This document shows, piece by piece, positions 51,639 through 60,389 of a stretch of 64,000 nucleotides of DNA. The stretch is taken from assembly GCF_021023135.1 (NCBI RefSeq), contig NZ_PGFV01000002.1, forward strand, positions 682,001-746,000, given 5' to 3'. The translations under genes were made by a program, and so were the position numbers. Source of the stretch: Brevibacterium sp. CCUG 69071 (GTDB lineage: Bacteria > Actinomycetota > Actinomycetes > Actinomycetales > Brevibacteriaceae). The notes under the pieces are model-generated. The model worked only from the letters and a program-made list of their open reading frames with translations. It did not search any database and had not been told where the DNA came from. Each line of letters starts with the position of its first letter. Positions within the stretch are counted from its first letter, which is position 1.

Positions 51639-53782
51639 ACACCCGCCTCGAGGACAACTTCAGCAAGCGCGACCGCAACGCCTTGGCCGCACGGGGAGTG
51701 CACTCGGTGGCCGATCTGTTTCGGTTCTTCCCCCGTCGGTATCTCGTCCCCGGGGAGCACACCCACCTCGGCGATCTGCCTCTGGGTGAGAACGCGATCA
51801 TCCAGGCCGAGGTCGTCTCCGTCGACACCCGGAAGATGCAGCGGCGCAGGGGAACGATCACCGATGTCGTCGTCCACGACGGTGAGACGTCGATGACGAT
51901 CGCCTTCTTCAACCAGCACTGGCTGGGCGCCCACCTCAAGCCGGGGCTCACCGTCGTCTTCAGCGGGAAGGTCGAGTCCTATCGGGGGCAGCTGACCTTG
52001 GGCTCTCCGGTGTGGCTCAACCGGACAGAAGACGATCACGAATGGACCCCTGACGACCTCAACTCGCCCTTCCCGATCTACCCGAAGGTCAAGCAGATCG
52101 CGCAGTCGCGGCTGTGGAATGCGATCAAGACGCTGATGCGGGTGGCCGGCTCCGAGCAGTTCGAGGATCCGCTGCCGAAGGGGATGCGCGAGAAGTTCGA
52201 CATTCCGGACCTGCGCACGGCATTCGAGGACATGCACAAGCCCCGCCGCATCGAGGACGTCGAACGGGCCAAACTGCGCTGGAAGTGGGAGGAGGCCCTG
52301 GCCCTGCAGACCGACTTCGCGACCCGCAAGGCCGCCTATGCGACGGTCCAGGCCAACCCGCTGCTCGAGGTGGGGGCGAAGAGCCGACGCTTCGACGAGT
52401 CCCTCCCCTTCCAGCTCACGCCCTCCCAGGTCAGGACCGGTGAGGAGATCGCAGCGGACCTGGGGCAGAGCCGGCCGATGCATCGGCTGCTCCACGGCGA
52501 CGTCGGCTCCGGCAAGACCCTGGTGGCGCTGCGGGCAATGCTCATCGCGGCCGACTCGGGGGTGCAGGCGGCGATGCTCGCCCCCACCGAAGTGCTCGCG
52601 ACTCAGCATTTCCACTCGGTCGAGAAGCTCCTCGGCGAGCAGATGGCGCTCTCACCGCTGCTCTCCGATGACGATCAGGTGCGGGTGGCGCTGATGACCG
52701 GGTCGATGTCGGCCAAGGAGCGGCGGATGCTCTCCCTCGATCTGGCGACCGGTCAGATCGACATCGTCATCGGCACGCATGCGCTGCTCTCGGATTCGAC
52801 GATCTTCGAGAACCTCGGCCTCCTCGTCGTCGACGAGCAGCACCGCTTCGGCGTCGAGCAGCGGGAGGCGATGCGCGCCAAGGGCGGTCTGACCGCACCA
52901 CACACCCTCGTGATGTCGGCGACCCCGATCCCGCGCACCGTGGCCATGACGGTCTTCGCCGACCTCGACGTCTCGACCCTGACCGAGATGCCGAACGGTC
53001 CGAAGGACATCACCACCCACGCGGTGTCGGTGGGGGAGCACCCTGCCTGGTTCTCGCGGGTGCGCGAGCTGATGAACTCGACGGTCGACGCCGGGCGCGG
53101 GGTCTTCGTCGTCTTCCCCCGCGTCGAACCCATCGACATCGAGGATCCCGAATCCGGTGAGGTGATCGATCACAGGCAGGGCATCGAGGACATCCGCGAC
53201 AAGCTCGAGGGTTCGGCGGAGCTGGCCGGACGACGCTTCGCGCTGCTGTACGGGAAGATGACGACGAAGGAGAAGGACCGGGTGATGGCCGATTTCGTGG
53301 CCGGCGACATCGACATCCTCGTCTCGACCACGGTCATCGAGGTCGGAGTCGACGTGCCCAGGGCGACGATGATGGTCGTCATCGAGGCCGAGAACTTCGG
53401 GGTCGCTCAGCTTCACCAGCTGCGCGGACGCGTGGGTCGTGACGGCAGCCACGGCACCTGCTTCCTGCTCACCGAGGCTGGCGAGGCCGATGAGTCCTTC
53501 GAGCGGCTGCGGGCCGTGGCCGGCACACTCGACGGCTTCGAACTCGCCGACTACGACCTCGAGAGCCGCGGCGAAGGCGACGTGCTGGGTGCCTCCCAGT
53601 GGGGCGGCTCCTCGCTGCGGCATCTGTCGATCCTGCGGGATTCGGAGATCGTCGCCGAGGCGAAGCAGGTCGCCGAACAGATCGTCGAGGTCGATCCGGA
53701 GTTGGAGTCCGTGCCGGCCCTCTACGCTTTCATCAAACGGGTGCTGCCCGACGACGTCGGCCATTTCATCGAGGCGAGCTGA
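51635..53782 (+). CDS. recG: ATP-dependent DNA helicase RecG
   Basis: 715 residues. Branch-migrating helicase for stalled forks and recombination. N-terminal wedge/OB domain (LFRFFPRRYLVPGEHTHLGD, TIAFFNQHWLGAHLKPG), then helicase motifs: Walker A LHGDVGSGKTLVALRAM, LAPTEVLATQHF, VVDEQHRFGVEQRE (DEQH), MSATPIPRTVAMTVF, and LVSTTVIEVGVDVPRA with QLHQLRGRVGRDG. The start ATG 51635 overlaps the DAK2 stop; an earlier in-frame start has no family support. Confidence 0.95.
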   Translation: MNTRLEDNFSKRDRNALAARGVHSVADLFRFFPRRYLVPGEHTHLGDLPLGENAIIQAEVVSVDTRKMQRRRGTITDVVVHDGETSMTIAFFNQHWLGAHLKPGLTVVFSGKVESYRGQLTLGSPVWLNRTEDDHEWTPDDLNSPFPIYPKVKQIAQSRLWNAIKTLMRVAGSEQFEDPLPKGMREKFDIPDLRTAFEDMHKPRRIEDVERAKLRWKWEEALALQTDFATRKAAYATVQANPLLEVGAKSRRFDESLPFQLTPSQVRTGEEIAADLGQSRPMHRLLHGDVGSGKTLVALRAMLIAADSGVQAAMLAPTEVLATQHFHSVEKLLGEQMALSPLLSDDDQVRVALMTGSMSAKERRMLSLDLATGQIDIVIGTHALLSDSTIFENLGLLVVDEQHRFGVEQREAMRAKGGLTAPHTLVMSATPIPRTVAMTVFADLDVSTLTEMPNGPKDITTHAVSVGEHPAWFSRVRELMNSTVDAGRGVFVVFPRVEPIDIEDPESGEVIDHRQGIEDIRDKLEGSAELAGRRFALLYGKMTTKEKDRVMADFVAGDIDILVSTTVIEVGVDVPRATMMVVIEAENFGVAQLHQLRGRVGRDGSHGTCFLLTEAGEADESFERLRAVAGTLDGFELADYDLESRGEGDVLGASQWGGSSLRHLSILRDSEIVAEAKQVAEQIVEVDPELESVPALYAFIKRVLPDDVGHFIEAS

Positions 53783-53788
53783 GGGATC

Positions 53789-54394
53789 ATGAGGATCATT
53801 GCAGGAACGTACAAAGGCTCGCGCCTGGCCTCGCCCGGAGGGTCGAACACCAGGCCGACCTCCGACCGGGTGAAGGAATCCCTGTTCTCGATGCTCGACG
53901 GCTACGGCGTGCTGCCGGCGGCGAATGTGCTCGACCTCTTCGCCGGCTCCGGCGGGCTCGGCTTCGAGGCGATGTCGCGGGGCGCCGCGCAGGTCGACTT
54001 CGTCGATTCGTCCCTGGCCTCGGTCCGTTCGCTCGAGTCAAATATCGACAAGCTCGGCATCGACCATTCGGCCTCGGTCCACGTCGGGGACGTGCTCCAG
54101 TACCTCGGCAACCTCACCGGTCCCGAGGATCCCGAGTCGCGGATCTTCGATCTCGTGTTCATGGACCCGCCCTACCCGCTGGGGGAGGACGCGGTGTCGC
54201 AGGTGCTCGGGCGGCTCGCGCCTCACCTGGACATGGAGTCCATCGTCGTCCTCGAACGCGCCGCGCGCTCGCCGGAGCCGACGATGCCCGCCGGCCTCGA
54301 GGTCTTCCGCTCGAAGAGCTTCGGGGAGACCGCCATCCACTTCATCCAACTCGAGGGCGAGCCGGACGCCGAGGACGGTGCGGGCGGTGCCTGA
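53789..54394 (+). CDS. rsmD: 16S rRNA (guanine966-N2)-methyltransferase
   Basis: 201 residues. N-terminal MRIIAGTYKGSRLASPGG and TRPTSDRVKESLFSML, SAM-binding VLDLFAGSGGLGFEAMSRGA, and catalytic VFMDPPYPLG are the RsmD pattern. It methylates G966 of 16S rRNA. Starts 6 bp after recG. In related genomes coaD follows directly; here a leftward ABC transporter and its regulator intervene. Confidence 0.93.
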   Translation: MRIIAGTYKGSRLASPGGSNTRPTSDRVKESLFSMLDGYGVLPAANVLDLFAGSGGLGFEAMSRGAAQVDFVDSSLASVRSLESNIDKLGIDHSASVHVGDVLQYLGNLTGPEDPESRIFDLVFMDPPYPLGEDAVSQVLGRLAPHLDMESIVVLERAARSPEPTMPAGLEVFRSKSFGETAIHFIQLEGEPDAEDGAGGA

Positions 54395-54430
54395 GCGGCT
54401 CCTACCGCGGGCGCGGAGAGCGCCTCAGCC

Positions 54431-55297
54431 TCAGAGCACGCTGGAGAGGAACGAACGGGTGCGCTCGTGGCTCGGGTTGTTGAAGATCTGGTCCGGCGTG
54501 CCCTCCTCGAGCACCTGACCGCCGTCGAACATCATCACCCGGTGGGAGACATCGCGAGCGAACTGCATCTCGTGGGTGACCAGCAGCATCGTGATGTCCG
54601 TGGTCTCCGCGATGTCGCGCAGCACCGCGAGCACATCGCCGACGAGCTCCGGGTCGAGCGCTGAGGTGACCTCATCGAGGAGAAGGATCTCGGGACTCAT
54701 CGCCAACGCCCGGGCGATCGCCACACGCTGCTGCTGACCGCCGGAGAGCCGGGTCGGGTGCGCATCGGCTTTTTCGCCGAGTCCCACCTTCTCCAGCAGC
54801 GCCTTCGCCTCCTTGACCGCCTCGTCCTTGGACTTGCCGAGCACGTGGATCGGGGCCTCGATGATGTTATCGAGCACCGTCATATTGGGGAATAGGTTGA
54901 ATTGCTGGAAGACCATGCCGATGCGGGTGGTCATGGCGCGCGTCTGCTTCTTCGGCAGCTCGACCCGCTTGCCGTCGCGCTCTTCGAAGGTCAGCGGTTT
55001 GCCGTCGACGAAGATGTAGCCGCCGGTCAGCTCTTCGAGAGTCATGACCAGACGCAGGATCGTCGTCTTTCCTGAACCGCTGGGGCCGATGAGCGTCACA
55101 CGCTCGCCGGGAGCGACCGTGAAGTTGAGGTTCTTGAGCACGGTGGTCGACCCGAAGCTCTTCTCCACGTCTTTGAACTCGATGGCCGGCGGTGCGGAGG
55201 ACGACGGGGCCACCGACGCCGAGGCGGTCGAAGGTGCGGTGGTGCCCGCGGTCTCGTACGGGGACGGATTGGTCGGGGTGTTCTCAGTAGGTGGCAA
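54431..55297 (-). CDS. ehuA: Amino-acid/ectoine-type ABC transporter ATP-binding protein, EhuA-like
   Basis: 288 residues if started at TTG 55297, which overlaps the permease stop by 14 nt; GTG 55213 would give about 261. The ABC core is complete: IGPSGSGKTTILRLVM, FQQFNLFPNMTVLDNI, LSGGQQQRVAIARALAM, ILLLDEVTSALDPELVG and LLVTHEMQFARDVSHRV, the polar amino-acid transporter type. The first 37 residues are Thr/Pro/Ser/Ala-rich and not part of the fold. It is last in a binding protein-permease-permease-ATPase unit matching the order ehuB-ehuC-ehuD-ehuA. Confidence 0.8.
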   Translation of the reverse strand: MPPTENTPTNPSPYETAGTTAPSTASASVAPSSSAPPAIEFKDVEKSFGSTTVLKNLNFTVAPGERVTLIGPSGSGKTTILRLVMTLEELTGGYIFVDGKPLTFEERDGKRVELPKKQTRAMTTRIGMVFQQFNLFPNMTVLDNIIEAPIHVLGKSKDEAVKEAKALLEKVGLGEKADAHPTRLSGGQQQRVAIARALAMSPEILLLDEVTSALDPELVGDVLAVLRDIAETTDITMLLVTHEMQFARDVSHRVMMFDGGQVLEEGTPDQIFNNPSHERTRSFLSSVL

Positions 55298-55943
55298 GGC
55301 GTCGGTCCAATCTCTGGATGAGCAATGAGGTCGGGTAGCTGGCGAGCAGGAAGATGATGCCGGCCAGGGTGAAGGCTTCCGTGTACGCGAACTTCGCGGC
55401 ACCGAACTGCTGCGCCGAGGTGACGAGCTCAACAACGGAGATTGCGAACAGGAACGGGGTGTCCTTGAACATCGCGACCGCGTAGTTTCCCAACGACGGG
55501 ATCGTGGCGCGCAGCGCCTGCGGAAGCACGACGGCGGTGAAGGTGCGCACAGGTGGCAGCGACAGGGCGGTGGCTGCCTCGTGCTGTCCGGGAGGCACCG
55601 AGTCGATGCCGGCTCGGTAGCTCTCGGACATGTAGGTCGAGTAGTGGATGCCGATGACGATGAAGCCGATGACCAGCGCCGGTACGTCGACCAACCCGGG
55701 GATGCCCGCGAAGATGTAGTAGACGAAGATCAGCTGCACGACCAAAGGCGTGTTGCGGATGAACGCGACGATCAGGCGCACCAGCCAGTTAATCCATCGC
55801 GGCAGGCCGCGAATGGCGACGGCGATGATGAGGCCGAGGATCGCGGCGATGATCGTGCCGACGACGGTGGCGATGAGGGTGTTGACGAAACCGCGGAGGA
55901 GAAGCGGCAGCGCCTCGGCGGCGAATTCCCAGTTCCAGATCAC
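55284..55943 (-). CDS. ehuD: ABC transporter permease, EhuD-like
   Basis: 219 residues from GTG 55943, behind GGAGG, overlapping the previous stop (GTGA). HisM-type permease: WNWEFAAEALPLLLRGFVNT, AFIRNTPLVVQLIFVYYIF, and the EAA loop SVPPGQHEAATALSLPPVRT FTAVVLPQALRATIPSLGNY region. The WNWEF start recalls ectoine permease EhuD. Five membrane segments. Longer upstream starts run through the end of ehuC in another frame and are rejected. Confidence 0.78.
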   Translation of the reverse strand: MIWNWEFAAEALPLLLRGFVNTLIATVVGTIIAAILGLIIAVAIRGLPRWINWLVRLIVAFIRNTPLVVQLIFVYYIFAGIPGLVDVPALVIGFIVIGIHYSTYMSESYRAGIDSVPPGQHEAATALSLPPVRTFTAVVLPQALRATIPSLGNYAVAMFKDTPFLFAISVVELVTSAQQFGAAKFAYTEAFTLAGIIFLLASYPTSLLIQRLDRRLATY

Positions 55944-56731
55944 AGGGGGCCTCCATATCCGATATTGCCGGAGTTCGGGCCGGCGATGGATGTGGAGCCT
56001 GGGTCGGTGGACTTGCTCATCCGGGCGTCGCGGCGAGCCTGGCGCCGGTCGTTCCGCGAGTTCGGCCGACTGCGTCCCAGTGCCGCGGTGGCTCTGCGTT
56101 CGAGGAAGTTCATGAGTTCCTGGATCAGCCACGCGATCACGAAGTAGATGATGAGACCGACCGTGAACGCGAAGTAGGTTTCATTGGTCGACTGGCGCAA
56201 TTGGGTGATCTTGTCGGTGAGGTCGCTGAGCGTGATAAATGAGACGACCGCGGTTCCTTTGAGGAGCTGGATGAGCAGGGTCGCCAGTGAGGGGATCATC
56301 AGTGCCCACGCCTGGGGGAAGATCACCCGGATCATGCGTCGGCTCGGTGAAAGGCTGAGCGCGATGGCAGCTTCCCACTGGCCAGGTGCCACGGTCTTGA
56401 TCGAGGACCGGACCACCTCGGCGGAGTAGGCGCCGTAGTTGAGCGCCAGGGCACCGATGCCGCAGGCCATCGGCTCGAGATCGACGCCGAGGAGCGGGAA
56501 GACGTAGAAGAGCCAGAAGAGCTGGACCAGCAGCGAGGTGCCGCGGAAGAATTCGACGACGATCCGGGCCGGGATGCGGACCCAGCCGTGCTCGGACGTC
56601 ATCGCGAGTCCGAGAATGAGCGCGATGATCACGGCGCCGATGCTGCCGACGATCGTGAGGATGAGCGTCGTCTGAACTCCCTCCCACAGCTGTGGGAGGA
56701 AGCTCAGCAACGATGTGAAGTTATCGGTCAT
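55940..56731 (-). CDS. ehuC: ABC transporter permease, EhuC-like
   Basis: 263 residues. HisQ-type permease: LLSFLPQLWEGVQTTLILTI, FFRGTSLLVQLFWLFYVFPL, and the EAA loop VAPGQWEAAIALSLSPSRRM followed by IRVIFPQAWALMIPSL. A basic C-terminal tail of about 45 residues (RRQARRDARMS) extends into the cytoplasm. Partner of the EhuD-like permease; starts 42 bp after the binding-protein gene. Confidence 0.78.
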   Translation of the reverse strand: MTDNFTSLLSFLPQLWEGVQTTLILTIVGSIGAVIIALILGLAMTSEHGWVRIPARIVVEFFRGTSLLVQLFWLFYVFPLLGVDLEPMACGIGALALNYGAYSAEVVRSSIKTVAPGQWEAAIALSLSPSRRMIRVIFPQAWALMIPSLATLLIQLLKGTAVVSFITLSDLTDKITQLRQSTNETYFAFTVGLIIYFVIAWLIQELMNFLERRATAALGRSRPNSRNDRRQARRDARMSKSTDPGSTSIAGPNSGNIGYGGPL

Positions 56732-56773
56732 GACTGAGCGCGGTCTCCGTTGGGGATGGGGCCGCGGCGGAGA

Positions 56774-57655
56774 TCAGGAATCAGCACCGGGAAGGTCACC
56801 CGCACACAGCTGATCGGTCGTAATCTCACCGTCGGGACGCTCTTCGGCCGTGAAGCCGTAGTCGCCGACGATGCCCAGGTAGGAGTCCTCGTCGGAGACG
56901 ATCTTGTCGAGTTCCTCGTTCCACTTGTCGCGCAGCTCCGTGTCATCCGAACGGAACACGGTGGCGCCGGCGCCGATCTGCGGGACGCCGTCGAGCTCCT
57001 GGACGAAGGATTCGCTGACCTCGACGCCTGCGTCCTCGTTGTTCTGAGCCATCCAGTTGAGCGAGATGCCGGTGAGTGCGAAGACGTCGGCGCGACCGGT
57101 GGTCACGGCGTCCATGCCGTCCTGCGGGGTGCCAACCTGCTGCGCCTTGATACCGAGAGTCTCGGCGTAGTCGGATTCGATGGCTCCGGTCATGGTGGCG
57201 AGCTTGAGGCCCTTCTCCTTGACGTCGTCGAGGTTCTTCATCCCGTCCTGCTTTCCCTCCTTGGTCATCAGGGCGGTGGTGTACATGAACTCGGGGTCGC
57301 CGAAGGCGGCCTGTTCGCAGCGTTCGGGCAGAATCGACATTCCGGCGGAGATCGCGTCGAAGCGTTCGGCATTGACACCGGGGATGAGGGAGCCGAACTC
57401 GGTGTTGACACCTTCCACGTCATCGACGCCGAGGTTCTTGAAGACCTCTTTGGCCAGTGCCACGGATGCTCCCTGCAGCTCTCCGCCGTCTTCGAAGCTG
57501 TAAGGGGCCTCACCGGCGAAGCCCACGGTGATCTTGCCGTCGTCGATGGCCTTCTGCAGGGTGCTCTTGTCGGAGTCGCTTCCGCCGCAGGCGCCCAAAG
57601 CGAGCGTGAGAGCGAGGATCGAGGTGGCGGCGGCCAGTCCCTTGACGGATTTCAT
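56774..57655 (-). CDS. ehuB: Ectoine/hydroxyectoine-type substrate-binding lipoprotein, EhuB-like
   Basis: 293 residues from ATG 57655 behind AAAGGGA. Lipoprotein signal ending LTLALGAC. SBP_bac_3 fold with ITVGFAGEAPYSFEDGG, TEFGSLIPGVNAERFDAISA, GMSILPERCEQAAFGDP and TGRADVFALTGISLNWM. The VGFAxEAPYxF and TEFGSLIPG blocks match what I recall of EhuB, the ectoine-binding protein, and the gene order agrees. Ectoine uptake is plausible for osmotolerant actinobacteria, but another polar amino acid is possible. Divergent from a GntR/FCD regulator. Confidence 0.75.
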   Translation of the reverse strand: MKSVKGLAAATSILALTLALGACGGSDSDKSTLQKAIDDGKITVGFAGEAPYSFEDGGELQGASVALAKEVFKNLGVDDVEGVNTEFGSLIPGVNAERFDAISAGMSILPERCEQAAFGDPEFMYTTALMTKEGKQDGMKNLDDVKEKGLKLATMTGAIESDYAETLGIKAQQVGTPQDGMDAVTTGRADVFALTGISLNWMAQNNEDAGVEVSESFVQELDGVPQIGAGATVFRSDDTELRDKWNEELDKIVSDEDSYLGIVGDYGFTAEERPDGEITTDQLCAGDLPGADS

Positions 57656-57708
57656 AGCTGTCCCTTTCGTTGAACGTCGACACACCATCGTGACGTGCGT
57701 CTCATGGA

Positions 57709-57764
57709 CAGTATTCAATACTGATGTTGTCCGGATGTCACACTGTCTGACAACGTTATATGAT
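57709..57764. promoter_or_regulatory. ehuB-gntR divergent control region with two palindromes
   Basis: CAGTATT-C-AATACTG (57709-57723) is a perfect palindrome near ehuB. A second set, GTTGTC (57726-57731) with GACAAC (57749-57754) and TGTCA (57736-57740) with TGACA (57748-57752), overlaps the regulator promoter, whose -10 box TATGAT (57759-57764) ends 7 nt before GTG 57772. Confidence 0.55.
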
Positions 57765-57771
57765 CGTGATC

Positions 57772-58533
57772 GTGACGAATCCACCGACTTCGGAGCTCCC
57801 GGTCCTGCGCAAGGTCATCCGATCATCGACGATCGACCTCATCGCCGACCAGATCCGCAATGCCATCTACAGCGGTTCGCTGGAGCCGGGGCAGTCGATC
57901 AATGAGGTGCGCACGGCACAGATGCTCGCGGTCTCCAGACCTTCGCTGCGGGAGGCGCTGCAGCGCCTGGTCAGCGAGGGCATCATGAGTCACGCTCCCG
58001 GCCGGGGAGCGTGGGTCAAGCTCATGACGCCGGAGGATATCGATGACATCTACGCCGTGCGTGAGGCGATCGAGGCGCAGGCCGTGAAGATCGTCATCCG
58101 CTCAGCGAAGCCGACCGCACGCATCTCGCAGGCTCTGACCGACCTCGAGGCGGCGATCGCAGGCAACACCGCCCGCGTCATCGGTGATGCCGACCTCGAC
58201 TTCCATCACGCGATCGTCGCCTGTTCGGGCTCGGCGAGGCTGAGCGACCTGATGAAGGTCTCGATGGTCCACACCCGGCTGCTGTCCCTGTCCGATCGCC
58301 GCGGCTATGAGGTCCGCTGCGACCTCATCGAGTCCCACCGGCAACTCGCCGATGCGGTCGCCGCCGGAGATGAGTCCGCTTCCCTGGGCCTCGTCGCCCG
58401 GATCATGGCCGAGGCCGCCGCACGCCTGCACGACCCCGGCCTCGGGTCGGGAGCGGTGACCGTGCGGGCCGGTGACCACGATGCGCCCGCCGACGATCAG
58501 TGGTCGCGCCTGCGGGATACGATGAAGCCATGA
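57772..58533 (+). CDS. GntR-family (FadR/FCD subfamily) regulator
   Basis: 253 residues from GTG 57772, chosen by the leaderless -10 spacing; ATG 57760 is the alternative. N-terminal winged helix (DLIADQIRNAIYSGSLEPGQ, INEVRTAQMLAVSRPSLREA LQRLVSEGI region) and an FCD ligand domain (DDIYAVREAIEAQAVKIVI, DLDFHHAIVACSGS, ESHRQLADAVAAGD) with the His and Asp residues that bind metal. It faces ehuBCDA and likely controls it. Its stop overlaps coaD (ATGA). Confidence 0.88.
   Translation: MTNPPTSELPVLRKVIRSSTIDLIADQIRNAIYSGSLEPGQSINEVRTAQMLAVSRPSLREALQRLVSEGIMSHAPGRGAWVKLMTPEDIDDIYAVREAIEAQAVKIVIRSAKPTARISQALTDLEAAIAGNTARVIGDADLDFHHAIVACSGSARLSDLMKVSMVHTRLLSLSDRRGYEVRCDLIESHRQLADAVAAGDESASLGLVARIMAEAAARLHDPGLGSGAVTVRAGDHDAPADDQWSRLRDTMKP
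58518..58523 (+). promoter_or_regulatory. -10 box TACGAT of coaD, leaderless, inside gntR
   Basis: TACGAT ends 6 nt before ATG 58530, within the last codons of the regulator gene, so coaD can be made without the regulator transcript. Confidence 0.5.
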
Positions 58534-59018
58534 AGGTTGTCTGTCCCGGTTCCTACGACCCGATCACCATGGGTCATCTCGACGTCATCGCCCGCAGCAC
58601 CAGGCTCTTCGACGAGGTGGTCGTCGCGGTCGTCCACAATCCCGCGAAGTCGGGGCGTTTCGACCCCGAGGTCCGGACCGACCTCATCCGCGCCTCCCTC
58701 ACCGAGGACGAGCGGACGAAGACGGCAGATAACATCACGATCGACACCGTTGCCGGCGGCCTCCTCGTCGACTACTGCAGCCGCATCGGTGCACCTGCCG
58801 TGGTCAAAGGGCTGCGCTCGGGCACGGATTTCGCCTACGAGCTGCCGATGGCACTGATGAACAAGCACCTGAGCGAACTCGAGACGATCTTCGTCCCCGG
58901 CAACCCCGAGTTCGAACACGTCTCCTCCTCCCTAATCAAAGAGGTTCACGCGAACGGCGGAGACATCAGCGGCCTCGTGCCGGCCTGCGTCCTTCAGGCA
59001 CTGAACACCGAGGCATGA
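58530..59018 (+). CDS. coaD: Phosphopantetheine adenylyltransferase
   Basis: 162 residues, the normal length. Adenylates 4'-phosphopantetheine in coenzyme A synthesis. Nucleotidyltransferase motif GSYDPITMGHLDVIARS (T-x-G-H), VVKGLRSGTDFAYELPMAL, and the ATP-side EFEHVSSSLIKEV (S-S-x-x-x-K/R). ATG 58530 overlaps the gntR stop, and its own stop overlaps the MFS start. It continues the conserved recG-rsmD-coaD run after the ehu insertion. Confidence 0.96.
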   Translation: MKVVCPGSYDPITMGHLDVIARSTRLFDEVVVAVVHNPAKSGRFDPEVRTDLIRASLTEDERTKTADNITIDTVAGGLLVDYCSRIGAPAVVKGLRSGTDFAYELPMALMNKHLSELETIFVPGNPEFEHVSSSLIKEVHANGGDISGLVPACVLQALNTEA

Positions 59019-60202
59019 ACCCAACGGCTTCCCCGAACCGGGCCTGGTTCACAGGCCTCGTCCTCCACACCGTCATCGCCCACGCCACCTACAACGGCGT
59101 GCGCGTCCTCATCTCCTATCGCACCCTCGAACTCGGGGGCACCGGAGTCGTCCTCGGTCTGATGACCGCCTGCTACTCCCTCGTTCCCTTACTCACCGCG
59201 CTGTTCGTCGGCCGCCTCGTCGATCGGGGCTACGCCACGGTCGTCCTGTGGACGGGAACCGTGCTCTCGATCATCCCTGTCGGACTCGCGGCCCTGGCGC
59301 CCAACCTCGGCGTGCTCCTCATCGCCACGATGAGCCTGGGCTTCGGTCAGCTGCTCACCACGGTCGCCTCCCAGGCGCTCATCCCGCAGAGCTTCTCGGC
59401 CTCCCAGCTGACCGCGAAGTTCGGGCATCTGACCCTCGGTGTCTCGATCGGGCAGACGATCGGCCTGCCGCTGGCCGGCATGGTCGCCGATGCCACGGCC
59501 GGCCAGGCGCACATCACCAACGCCCTGTGGTTCATGACCGGGGTCTCCGCCCTGACCCTGATCGCCGCCGTCATCGTCATGCTCCGGGGGCGCACCCCGC
59601 ACGTCTCCCGCGCCGAGGCGGCCAAGGGAGTCCTCACCCCGTGGACGCTTCTGGCGACGAGGGGGATGAAACCGGCGATCTTCGCCTCGATGGCCACGTT
59701 GGCCGCCGTCGACCTGATGACGGCCTACCTGCCGCTCATCGGCGAGGAGAACGGACTCTCGGTCACCCTCGTGACCTGGCTGCTGGCGCTGCGGACCCTG
59801 GCCTCGGTGATCTCCCGGCTCTTCATCGGCACCCTGACCAGGCGGTGGAAGAATCTCTCCCTGCTGTGGACCGCCTCGGCGACGGCGGGGCTGTGCGTCG
59901 TGCTCATCCCCGTGTTCAGCGCACCGTGGACCCTTGCGATCCTGCTCATCATCGCCGGGTTCTGCTTCGGCCTGACCCAGCCGCTGACGATGACCTGGGT
60001 CTCCACCCTCGCCGACGCCTCGAACCGGGCCGCGGTGCTCTCGATCCGACTGGCCGGCAACCGGCTGAGCCAGGTCGCGATCCCCTCGGCCGCCTCGGTG
60101 CTCACCCTCGTCGCCGGCTCCGGTATCGTGTTCACGATCTCCGGTGCCCTCCTCGTCCTCGCCGGGGGAGTGACCTGGCGCAATCACCACGAGAAATGGT
60201 GA
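59015..60202 (+). CDS. MFS transporter of unknown substrate
   Basis: 395 residues, 12 predicted membrane segments in two halves. Motif-A-like loop VGRLVDRGYATVVLWTG and, in the second half, ISRLFIGTLTRRWKNL. Family markers for a specific substrate are absent; the pattern resembles small drug or sugar efflux proteins. It overlaps the coaD stop by ATGA, so it is translated with coaD. Confidence 0.78.
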   Translation: MNPTASPNRAWFTGLVLHTVIAHATYNGVRVLISYRTLELGGTGVVLGLMTACYSLVPLLTALFVGRLVDRGYATVVLWTGTVLSIIPVGLAALAPNLGVLLIATMSLGFGQLLTTVASQALIPQSFSASQLTAKFGHLTLGVSIGQTIGLPLAGMVADATAGQAHITNALWFMTGVSALTLIAAVIVMLRGRTPHVSRAEAAKGVLTPWTLLATRGMKPAIFASMATLAAVDLMTAYLPLIGEENGLSVTLVTWLLALRTLASVISRLFIGTLTRRWKNLSLLWTASATAGLCVVLIPVFSAPWTLAILLIIAGFCFGLTQPLTMTWVSTLADASNRAAVLSIRLAGNRLSQVAIPSAASVLTLVAGSGIVFTISGALLVLAGGVTWRNHHEKW

Positions 60203-60304
60203 CGGCGGACCGCGGCGGCACCCGCGCGGCCACCTCGGCGGGTGACCAGCGACACCTCGGCGGGTGCAGTGATGAGGAACACCGCCTGGGCGCGAAGGCC
60301 CCGA

Positions 60305-60334
60305 TTGGCAATGATCGCCGGGGATGACTAGAAT
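60305..60334 (+). promoter_or_regulatory. Promoter of the yceD-rpmF-rnc-mutM unit
   Basis: TTGGCA (60305-60310) and TAGAAT (60329-60334) are separated by 18 nt; transcription should start near 60341, with AAGGAGGT before ATG 60390. The upstream spacer from 60203 has no gene but holds two copies of CACCTCGGCGGGTG. Confidence 0.55.
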
Positions 60335-60389
60335 GGTGAGTCGCGTGTGAACGCAGGAGCGACATCCTCACACACTAAGGAGGTCTGGC

